Origin: JBGAQP01 sp044220635
Lineage (GTDB): Bacteria > Pseudomonadota > Gammaproteobacteria > Burkholderiales > Usitatibacteraceae
DNA: 64,000 bases
Reading direction: 5' to 3'
Assembly (NCBI GenBank): GCA_044220635.1
Contig: JBGAQP010000017.1
Span: 1-64,000, forward strand
Part shown: piece by piece, positions 7,593 to 14,441 of the stretch
Numbering within the stretch: position 1 is the stretch's first letter
How the letters are laid out: each line of letters opens with the position of its first letter
Made by a program: the position numbers and the translations under genes
Notes under the pieces: generated by a model
Database searches by the model: none
Told to the model about the DNA's origin: nothing
What the model saw: the letters and a program-made list of their open reading frames with translations, nothing else

Positions 7593-8318
7593 CTACTTCG
7601 CCGCGACGGCCTTGGTCGCGGCGAGCTTCTTCTCGAAGCTCGCGATGGGCATCGCGCCCGGCACGCGGTCGCCGTCCTCGAAGAAGATCGTCGGCGTGCC
7701 GTTGATGCGCTTGTCGCGGCCGAAGGCGAGGATCTTGTCGATCGGCGTCTCGCAGGTGGCCGCGCCCTCGGGCATCGTTCCCTTCAGCATCAGGTCGAGC
7801 CAGGCCTTGCCGCGGTCGGGCGCGCACCACACGGCCTTCGATTTCACGACGGAATCGGGCGACAGGATCGGCATGAGGAACACGTAGACCGTGATGTCCG
7901 TCACGCCCAGGAGCTCGCGCTCGAACTGCTTGCAGTAGCCGCAGTTCGGGTCCTCGAAGATCGCGATCCGCCGCGAGCCGTTGCCGCGCACGATCTTGAA
8001 CGCCGACTCCAGGGGCAGCGCGTCGAACTTCACGGCGTTGAGGGTGCGCTGGCGCGCCTCGGTGACGTTCTCCCGCGTCTTCGTGTCGATCAGCGTGCCG
8101 AGGAGGAGGAAGGAGGTCTTGTCGTCGGTGTAGAAGACCTCGCCAGAACCGGTGACCTCGAAGAGGCCGCCGTACGGGAGCTTGCGCACCGTCTCGATCT
8201 GCGCGTCCGGGAACTTCTGCTTGAGCGCGTTCTTGATGCGCTCCGTGTCCTGCCCGAGGGCGGGAAGCGTGGCGGCGAGCGCGAGGGCGGCGGCCGCGAG
8301 GGCGGTGGCGATTCTCAT
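7593..8318 (-). CDS. dsbC: Thiol:disulfide interchange protein DsbC
   Basis: Periplasmic disulfide isomerase kept reduced by DsbD. The 241-residue precursor begins with a signal peptide ending in ALGQ; the start at 8318 was chosen for it, since longer in-frame starts would bury the signal. A dimerisation domain (about 25-85) precedes a thioredoxin fold with active site C126-G-Y-C129 and cis-proline T208-P209. A second Cys pair, C165/C189, matches the structural disulfide of E. coli DsbC. Convergent with mltA (8-bp gap) and downstream of the ubi genes. Confidence 0.94.
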   Translation of the reverse strand: MRIATALAAAALALAATLPALGQDTERIKNALKQKFPDAQIETVRKLPYGGLFEVTGSGEVFYTDDKTSFLLLGTLIDTKTRENVTEARQRTLNAVKFDALPLESAFKIVRGNGSRRIAIFEDPNCGYCKQFERELLGVTDITVYVFLMPILSPDSVVKSKAVWCAPDRGKAWLDLMLKGTMPEGAATCETPIDKILAFGRDKRINGTPTIFFEDGDRVPGAMPIASFEKKLAATKAVAAK

Positions 8319-8388
8319 GGGCAAGGGGGGCGTGGAGGTGGCGTTTGGGCAGCGGGCCCGGACCGAAGTTCCGCCGCGAGGAGGCCCA

Positions 8389-9540
8389 TTATCGCATCGC
8401 CCGCGCCGCGAGCGAGCGCTTGGCCCACGGAACCGCGTCAACGAGCGCGAGGCCGAGGTTCGCGAGCGCCGCGGCGCCCGGGCGCTCGCCCGCGAACGCG
8501 CGGTCGAGGCGGTCGGTCACGAACTGCATCGCGTCGACGTCGGCGCGCCGGCCGCGGGCGTAGCGGCGCAGCACGCGCAGGTCCCCGGGGCGCTCGAGCG
8601 GCGAGCGGGTGTCGAGCGCTTCGGCAAGGCCGCGCGCGTCCTGGAACCCGAGATTGACGCCCTGCCCCGCGAGCGGGTGCACCGCGTGGGCCGCGTCGCC
8701 CACGAGGGCCGCGCCCGGCGCGACGGGATCGGCGACGCGGACGAGGCGCAAGGGGAAGCGCGCCACGCGCGAAATCAGGGCGAGCTCGCCCAGCGCCGAG
8801 CCTCCGGCCTCCCGGACACGCTTCGTGAATTCACCCCCTTCGAGCGCGGCGAGCTCGGCCGCCAGGGGCTCGCGCGCCGACCAGACGATCGACATGCGCC
8901 GCCCCGGCAGCGGGAGCCACGCGAGCACGCCGTCCACGCGGAACCACTGCCGCGCCACGCCGTCGTGGGTGCGCTCGGTATCGAAGTTCGCCACGAACGC
9001 CGTCTCCCCGTAGGCGCGCACTTGCGCCTTCATCCCGAGCGCGGCGCGCACCGCCGAGTCCGCGCCGTCGGCGCCGACGAGCAGGCTCGCCTCGAGCCGC
9101 CGCCCGTCGGCGAGGCCGATCCATCCGCCCGCGGCCGATGCGCCGAAGGACTCCGCGGCCACGCCGCGCAGAATCGACACCGGCGCGAGCTCCTCCGCCC
9201 GGGACTCGAGCGCGGCCGCGAGGCGGCCCGCCTCCACGATCCAGGCGAGCGAGGCGCGAGCGGGCGCGTCGAACGAGAGGCAGGCGCCGCCCGGCGCACG
9301 GACTTCCATGCGCGCGACGGGCGCGACGCGATCCGCGTCGAGGCGCTCCCAGGCGCCGATCGCGCGCAGGAAAGCGCGCGTGCCCGCGCTCAGGGCGTAG
9401 ACGCGAACGTCGTAATCGCCGGAAGGCGCGGCGCGTGCCGCGGCGGCCTCGACGAGCTGCACGTCGAAGCCGCGCACGGCGCAGGCGAGCGCGGTGCCCA
9501 CGAGGCCCCCGCCCGCGATGAGGATCCCGGGGCGGCTCAC
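8389..9540 (-). CDS. UbiH/UbiF/COQ6-family FAD hydroxylase
   Basis: Flavin monooxygenase (383 residues) that should hydroxylate the aromatic ring of a ubiquinone precursor. FAD-binding GGGLVG lies at residues 10-15, and the GD motif reads VGDAAHAVHPLAGQG in the C-terminal half. The GDAAH form resembles UbiF/UbiI/UbiM more than UbiH; which ring carbon it modifies cannot be read from sequence. The GTG start at 9540 overlaps the stop of the upstream ubiH by 4 bp (GTGA), so the two are translationally coupled. Confidence 0.85.
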   Translation of the reverse strand: MSRPGILIAGGGLVGTALACAVRGFDVQLVEAAAARAAPSGDYDVRVYALSAGTRAFLRAIGAWERLDADRVAPVARMEVRAPGGACLSFDAPARASLAWIVEAGRLAAALESRAEELAPVSILRGVAAESFGASAAGGWIGLADGRRLEASLLVGADGADSAVRAALGMKAQVRAYGETAFVANFDTERTHDGVARQWFRVDGVLAWLPLPGRRMSIVWSAREPLAAELAALEGGEFTKRVREAGGSALGELALISRVARFPLRLVRVADPVAPGAALVGDAAHAVHPLAGQGVNLGFQDARGLAEALDTRSPLERPGDLRVLRRYARGRRADVDAMQFVTDRLDRAFAGERPGAAALANLGLALVDAVPWAKRSLAARAMR

Positions 9541-10685
9541 GGCGAGCCCGCCCCGCGGATCATCCGCTCGGCGAGCATCCGGCGCGCCGGCGGAAAGAGA
9601 TCGAAGGCGGCGAGCGCGAGGCCGCGGCCCCAGGTGGGGATCGTGCGCGCGTCGGCGAACGCGGAGACGAGGAAATCGGTGAACGCCACCCCGCGCGTCG
9701 TGTCCCGGCGGCGCGCCTCGCGATAGGCGTCGAGCATGGCGATGCTCCCGAGCGTCTCCGGCGTCGCGGACGCGATGGCCGCGGCGAGCGTGGCGGCGTC
9801 GCGCAGGCCGATGTTCAGGCCCTGCCCCGCGATCGGGTGCATCGCCTGCGCGGCGTTGCCGACGATCGCGGTGCGCAGCGCGACCGTGGTGTTGACGGTC
9901 CTCAGGCGCAGCGGGAAGGAGGCGCGTTTCGAAGCCGCGGAGAAGCGCCCCGCGCGGTCGCCGAAATGCGCCTGCAGCTCGGCGAGGAAATCCGGCTCGG
10001 GGAGCGCGGCGAGGCGCGCGGCCTCGGCGGGCGTCGCGGTCCACACGAGCGCATAGCGGTCCCCGACGGGAAGCAGCGCGGCGGGACCCTGGGGCGTGAA
10101 GCGCTCGTAGGCGCGCCCGGCGTGGGGGCGGTCGGTGCGCACGGCCGCGGTGAGCGCGTGCTGGCCGTAGTCCTTCTCCGAATAGGCGATGCCCGGGATG
10201 CGGGCGGAGTTCGCGCCGCCGTCGGCGAGCACGAGCAGGCGCGCGCGCGCCTCGAGCCCGGAGCGGAACGCGATCACGGCTTCGTCGGCGCCGAGCGCGA
10301 TTCGCTCGCAGCTCTCGCCCCACGCCACGGGGATGCCCGCGGCCGCGAGCCGGCGCTCGAGGCTCGCCTCGAGAGCGGCATAGGCCACGGTGTAGCCGAG
10401 CGCGGGCACGCCGTGGTCGCGCGCCGCGATGAGCGTGCGGCCCGGCCCGCCCTTCTGCGAGACGTGGATCGCCTCGATCGGCGTGGCCTCGAGCGCCGGC
10501 CAGGCACCGGCCTCCTCGAGGATCTCGCGGCTCGCGTGGGAAAGCGCCAGGGTGCGCTTGTCGCCGGACGGTCCCGTGCGGGCCTCGAAGACCCGGAAGG
10601 AGAACCCGGAGCGGGCGGCGAGCGCGGCCACCGTCGCCCCCACGGGGCCGGCGCCGACGATCGCGACGTCGAGGCGGCCCGTCAT
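9537..10685 (-). CDS. ubiH: 2-octaprenyl-6-methoxyphenol hydroxylase
   Basis: FAD-dependent monooxygenase of ubiquinone synthesis, 382 residues. The Rossmann motif GAGPVG is at 11-16. The C-terminal flavin motif is VGNAAQAMHPIAGQG; the GNAAQ variant (not GDAAH) is typical of UbiH and separates it from the neighbouring paralogue. The start at 10685 (MTGRLDVAIVGAG) overlaps the pepP stop by 4 bp, giving the conserved pepP-ubiH order. An in-frame ATG 15 codons upstream would extend into pepP and is less likely. Confidence 0.9.
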   Translation of the reverse strand: MTGRLDVAIVGAGPVGATVAALAARSGFSFRVFEARTGPSGDKRTLALSHASREILEEAGAWPALEATPIEAIHVSQKGGPGRTLIAARDHGVPALGYTVAYAALEASLERRLAAAGIPVAWGESCERIALGADEAVIAFRSGLEARARLLVLADGGANSARIPGIAYSEKDYGQHALTAAVRTDRPHAGRAYERFTPQGPAALLPVGDRYALVWTATPAEAARLAALPEPDFLAELQAHFGDRAGRFSAASKRASFPLRLRTVNTTVALRTAIVGNAAQAMHPIAGQGLNIGLRDAATLAAAIASATPETLGSIAMLDAYREARRRDTTRGVAFTDFLVSAFADARTIPTWGRGLALAAFDLFPPARRMLAERMIRGAGSP

Positions 10686-12001
10686 CGGCCCCCGACCGCG
10701 GCCTCCACGTCGGCGACGCTCTTGGGGCACCCGCTCGTGAGGATCTCGCGCCCCTTCGGGGTCACGAGCACGTCGTCCTCGATGCGCACGCCGATGTCCC
10801 AGAACGCCCTGGGCACGTTGTGCGCGGCGCGGATGTAGAGCCCCGGCTCGACGGTGAGCACCATGCCGGGTGCGAGCTTGCGCCAGCGGCCCTTGCGCAT
10901 GTAGTCGCCCGCGTCGTGCACGTCGAGCCCGAGCCAGTGGCCGGTGCGGTGCATGTAGAACTGCTTGTAGGAGCCGTCCTCGAGCACCTTGTCGACGCCG
11001 CCCTTGCAGAGCTTCAGGTCGACGAGGCCCTGGACGAGCACGCGCGTGGCGGCCTCGTGGTAGGCGATGAAGTCCGCGCCGGGGCGCACCGCGCGGATCG
11101 CGGCCTGCTGGGCGGCGAGCACGATCTCGTAGACGTCCTTCTGGGCCGGCGAGAAGCGCCCGCCGACGGGAAAGGTGCGCGTGATGTCGGCGGCGTAGCT
11201 GTCGAGCTCGCAGCCCGCGTCGATGAGCAGCAGGTCGCCCTTCCGGAGCTCCGCCGCGTTCTCGCGGTAGTGCAGCACGCAGGCGTTGGCCCCCGAGGCG
11301 ACGATCGAGCCGTAGGCGGGGGCGCGCGCGCCGTTGCGGCAGAACTCGTGCAGGAGCTCGGCCTCGACCTCGTACTCGCGCCGGCCGGGCGCGGCCGCGC
11401 CCATCGCGCGCACGTGCGCCGCGCTGGAGATCGCCGCCGCGCGGCGCATGATCGCGAGCTCGTGCGCGTCCTTCGTGAGGCGCATGTCGGCGAGCTCCGC
11501 GCGCACGTCGCGGAGGCTCGCGGGCGCCGTCACCCCGGTTCGCGCGCGCGCGCGCACCGCGTTCAGCCAGCCGGCCACGCGCGCGTCCCAGCCGCGGTCG
11601 GCCCCGACCGGGGTGTGCAGGACCTCCTGGTCGGCGAGCAGGTCGGGCAGGCGCTGGTCGAGCTCCGAGTAGGGATAGGCCTCGTCGAAACCGAACACCT
11701 CGCGGGCGAGCGCGGGACCGAAGCGGAACCCGTCCCAGATCTCGCGCTCGAGGTTCTTCTCGCGGCAGAAGAGGATCTCGCGCCTCTTGCGGCCGAGCAC
11801 CACCACCAGAACGGCCTCGGGCTCGCGGAAGCCCGTGAGGTAGTAGAAGCTGCTGTCCCAGCGGTAGTCGTAGTGGGAATCGGCGTTGCGCGCCCGCTCG
11901 GGGGCGGTGGGCAGGAGCACGACGCCGGAGGCGAGCGTGCGGGCGAGGCGCTCGCGGCGCTTCTGGAACGGCTTGTAGGGGTTCGGGTTCTCGGATTTCA
12001 T
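10682..12001 (-). CDS. pepP: Xaa-Pro aminopeptidase P
   Basis: Mn-dependent cytosolic exopeptidase releasing N-terminal residues before proline. It has 439 residues: an N-terminal AMP_N domain (about 5-140) and a C-terminal pita-bread domain. The five metal ligands are visible: D261, D272, H355, E385 and E408. Upstream of ubiH with a 4-bp overlap, as in enterobacteria. A 28-bp GAAA-loop hairpin and a minus-strand TAGAAT at 12062-12057 lie in the gap to the upstream paiB-like gene. Confidence 0.95.
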   Translation of the reverse strand: MKSENPNPYKPFQKRRERLARTLASGVVLLPTAPERARNADSHYDYRWDSSFYYLTGFREPEAVLVVVLGRKRREILFCREKNLEREIWDGFRFGPALAREVFGFDEAYPYSELDQRLPDLLADQEVLHTPVGADRGWDARVAGWLNAVRARARTGVTAPASLRDVRAELADMRLTKDAHELAIMRRAAAISSAAHVRAMGAAAPGRREYEVEAELLHEFCRNGARAPAYGSIVASGANACVLHYRENAAELRKGDLLLIDAGCELDSYAADITRTFPVGGRFSPAQKDVYEIVLAAQQAAIRAVRPGADFIAYHEAATRVLVQGLVDLKLCKGGVDKVLEDGSYKQFYMHRTGHWLGLDVHDAGDYMRKGRWRKLAPGMVLTVEPGLYIRAAHNVPRAFWDIGVRIEDDVLVTPKGREILTSGCPKSVADVEAAVGGR

Positions 12002-12032
12002 CGGGCGCGGTCGGAAGTGTCGGATGCGCGCG

Positions 12033-12060
12033 GAATTCGCGCGCGAAAGTGCGCGAATTC
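12033..12060. repeat. Strong GNRA-capped stem-loop between paiB-like gene and pepP
   Basis: GAATTCGCGCGC (12033-12044), loop GAAA, then GTGCGCGAATTC (12049-12060): a 12-bp stem with a single G-T pair. Read on the minus strand it begins at the stop codon of the PaiB-like gene and ends 31 bp before pepP. No T run follows, so intrinsic termination is doubtful; an mRNA processing or stabilising element, or a protein-binding palindrome, is equally possible. Confidence 0.6.
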
Positions 12061-12698
12061 TACCCCTTTTCCCCCGGGGGAACGGGGCGCGCGGCGCGCA
12101 TCAGGCCCGCGAGCCCGGCCTCGCCCGAGGCCTCGAGCGCGGCGATGACGCCCTTCGCGTCCGCGGCGGAGCGGTTCTGCGAGAGCTTGAACTTGCCCTC
12201 GAGGCGCTCGACCTCGATCGCGAAGCCGACGATGGCCCCGAGGAGCTTCGCGACGTACTGCGGCGAGAGCTCCGCCATCCGCCAAGGCCGTGGCCGGCCG
12301 GCTTCGTAGGTCTGCGAGAGCCGGTCGACGAGGCGCGCGAGGTCCTCCGGAGGGAGGAGCCGCGCGGCGCCGTGGGCGTGCACGACGGCGTAGTTCCAGG
12401 TGGGCACGCTCGGCGCGGTCTCGTACCAGGTAGGCGAGACGTACGCGTGCGGCCCCCACAGGATCGCCATCACCTCGGCTGCGGACTCGAGCGAGCGCCA
12501 GTGCGGATTGGCGCGCGCCACGTGGCCGAGCAGGCGAAGCCGCCCGTCGGGGCCGCGCTCCGGCAGGAACGGGACGTGGCTCACCGCGAGCCCGCCGGGC
12601 CCGGTCGAGACGAGCGAGCCGAACGCGTGGCGCTCGACGAAGGCGACGAGCGCCTCGCGATCGTCGACGCGGAAGTGCTCCGGATTGTAGAAAGTCAT
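12060..12698 (-). CDS. PaiB-family FMN-binding protein
   Basis: A 212-residue protein of the PaiB/FMN-binding negative transcriptional regulator family, a split-barrel flavin fold. Family runs visible are MTFYNPEHF at the N-terminus, HVARANPHW, the central GPHAYVSPTWY and VPTWNYAVVHAHG, and LEGKFKLSQNRS near the C-terminus. In Bacillus PaiB affects sporulation and protease genes; elsewhere the ligand and targets are unknown, and many members may be enzymes rather than regulators. Its ATG overlaps the murU stop by 4 bp, so it is co-translated with the murU-amgK cell-wall recycling genes, an association not explained by known function. Confidence 0.85.
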   Translation of the reverse strand: MTFYNPEHFRVDDREALVAFVERHAFGSLVSTGPGGLAVSHVPFLPERGPDGRLRLLGHVARANPHWRSLESAAEVMAILWGPHAYVSPTWYETAPSVPTWNYAVVHAHGAARLLPPEDLARLVDRLSQTYEAGRPRPWRMAELSPQYVAKLLGAIVGFAIEVERLEGKFKLSQNRSAADAKGVIAALEASGEAGLAGLMRAARPVPPGEKG

Positions 12699-13396
12699 CG
12701 CGACAACCTCCGGTCGAGGGCTTCGAGCTGCTCGCGGGTGCCGACGTTGTCCCAGGCGCCGCGGAAGTGCTCGCCCGTCACGCGCCCGGCGTCGACGAAA
12801 CGCAACGCCCAGGGAAAGAGCTTGAGCCAGGTGCCGGGCTCGATGGCGTCGAAGAGCGACGGATGGAACACCGCGATGTTGCCGTAGGTGAGCCAAGGCG
12901 GCGAGCGCGTGACGCGCCCCGCGGCGAGCCCCATGTCGCCCTGCGGGTGCCAGGGGGGGTTGTCCACGAGGACGAAGTGCGCGGCGCGGGCGCCCGGGTC
13001 CCGGGCGATGTCGGCGGCGACGGCCGCGAGCCGGCCGTAGTCGAACTCCGTGTGGATGTCGGCGCTCACGACCGCGAAGGGCGCGCGGCCCAGCAGCGCG
13101 AGCGCGCGCGCGATGCCGCCCGCGGTCTCGAGCGCCGGGGACTCGGGCGAGTAGCGGATGCGCGCGCCGAAGCGCGCGCCGTCGCCGAGCGCGGACTCGA
13201 TGAGCGCGCCCAGGTGCGCGTGGTTCACGACGAGCTCGGTGAAGCCCCCGGCGACGAGCCGCTCCACCTGCCACTCGATGAGCGCCCGGCCGCCGGCGGC
13301 GAGCAGCGGCTTGGGCGTCGCGTCGGTGAGCGGGCGCAGGCGTTCCCCGCGCCCCGCGGCGAGCAGCATCGCGCGAAGACCCGCCGGCCGCGCCAT
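12695..13396 (-). CDS. murU: N-acetylmuramate alpha-1-phosphate uridylyltransferase
   Basis: Makes UDP-MurNAc from UTP and MurNAc-1-phosphate in the fosfomycin-resistant peptidoglycan recycling route. It is a 233-residue nucleotidyltransferase with the signature LLAAGRGERLRPLT (11-24), the Lys in TPKPLL, and a metal-binding Asp in VVSADI. The identity as MurU rather than a generic sugar-nucleotide transferase rests on the adjacent kinase amgK (two bases upstream) and the short length. Overlaps the PaiB-like gene by 4 bp. Confidence 0.88.
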   Translation of the reverse strand: MARPAGLRAMLLAAGRGERLRPLTDATPKPLLAAGGRALIEWQVERLVAGGFTELVVNHAHLGALIESALGDGARFGARIRYSPESPALETAGGIARALALLGRAPFAVVSADIHTEFDYGRLAAVAADIARDPGARAAHFVLVDNPPWHPQGDMGLAAGRVTRSPPWLTYGNIAVFHPSLFDAIEPGTWLKLFPWALRFVDAGRVTGEHFRGAWDNVGTREQLEALDRRLSR

Positions 13397-13397
13397 C

Positions 13398-14390
13398 TCA
13401 GAACGTGAGGCGCGCTTCGCGCCGAACGCCCTCGAGCTCGTCGAGCAGTCGCGCGAGGGGCGCGAGCTCGGCGTAGCGCGCGGCGGTGTGGCGCACGTAG
13501 CCGAGGAAGCGGGGCGTGTCCTCGAGGTATCCGGGCTTGCCGTCGCGGTAGTGCAGACGCGCGAAGATGCCCAGCACCTTGAGGTGGCGCTGCAGCCCCA
13601 TCCACTCGACGTCGCGCCAGAAGTCGGCGAAATCGCCGCGAACCGGCAGGCCCGCCTTGCGCGCGCGCTCCCAGTAGCGGATCGTCCAGTCGATCACGCG
13701 CTCCTCCTCCCAGCTCACGAAGGCGTCGCGGAAGAGCGAGGCGACGTCGTAGCTCAGCGGGCCGTGGACCGCGTCCTGGAAATCGAGGATGCCGGGGTTC
13801 GGGTCGCTCACCATGAGGTTTCGCGGCATGAAGTCGCGGTGCACGTACACGCGCGGCTCGGCGAGGTTCGCGGCGAGCACCGCGCGAAAGACGCGCTCGA
13901 GCGCCTCGCGCTGCCGGGCGTCGAGCGCCACGCCGAGGTGGCGCCCGACATACCACTCGGGAAAGAGCGCGAGCTCGCGGCCGAGGAGCGCCTCGTCGTA
14001 GGGCGGCAGCTCCCCCTCGCGGCTCGCGGCCTGCCACTTCACGAGCGCCGCGGTCGCATCCCCGAAGAGGCGGTCGGCGTTCGCCGCGTCGAGCGCCTGC
14101 AGGTAGGTCGTGGTGCCCAGGTCGGTCAGCAGGAGGAAACCCTGCCCGGGGTCCTGCGCGAGCACCTCGGGGACGTTCAGACCCGCCGCGCGCAGCATCC
14201 CGGCGATGCGCACGAACGGGCGGCAGTCCTCGCGCTCCGGCGGCGCGTCCATGGCGATGAAGGTCCGCTCCCCGGCGTGCACGCGGAAGTAGCGCCGGAA
14301 GCTCGCGTCGGCCGAGGCGACCTCGCGGCGGAAGTCGGCGCCCGCGAGCGTCTTGCCGAGCCACGCGTCGAGGGCGTCGAGGCGGTCCAT
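13398..14390 (-). CDS. amgK: N-acetylmuramate/N-acetylglucosamine anomeric kinase
   Basis: Phosphorylates MurNAc at C1, feeding MurU. The 330-residue protein has the aminoglycoside-phosphotransferase/choline-kinase fold: the nucleotide loop region (AMDAPPE near 50), Brenner motif H184-R-D186 with N191, and metal-binding D203 in LDFQD. The start at 14390 was preferred because it gives the family N-terminus and leaves a 51-bp gap to the divergent lptD; the frame stays open far upstream only because it runs antisense through lptD. A minus-strand TAGAAT at 14436-14431 is a possible -10. Confidence 0.9.
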   Translation of the reverse strand: MDRLDALDAWLGKTLAGADFRREVASADASFRRYFRVHAGERTFIAMDAPPEREDCRPFVRIAGMLRAAGLNVPEVLAQDPGQGFLLLTDLGTTTYLQALDAANADRLFGDATAALVKWQAASREGELPPYDEALLGRELALFPEWYVGRHLGVALDARQREALERVFRAVLAANLAEPRVYVHRDFMPRNLMVSDPNPGILDFQDAVHGPLSYDVASLFRDAFVSWEEERVIDWTIRYWERARKAGLPVRGDFADFWRDVEWMGLQRHLKVLGIFARLHYRDGKPGYLEDTPRFLGYVRHTAARYAELAPLARLLDELEGVRREARLTF

Positions 14391-14441
14391 GGAGGGTGAA
14401 GCGGTGCGGGCTTTGCGTGTATCCTTCGCGATTCTAGCATC

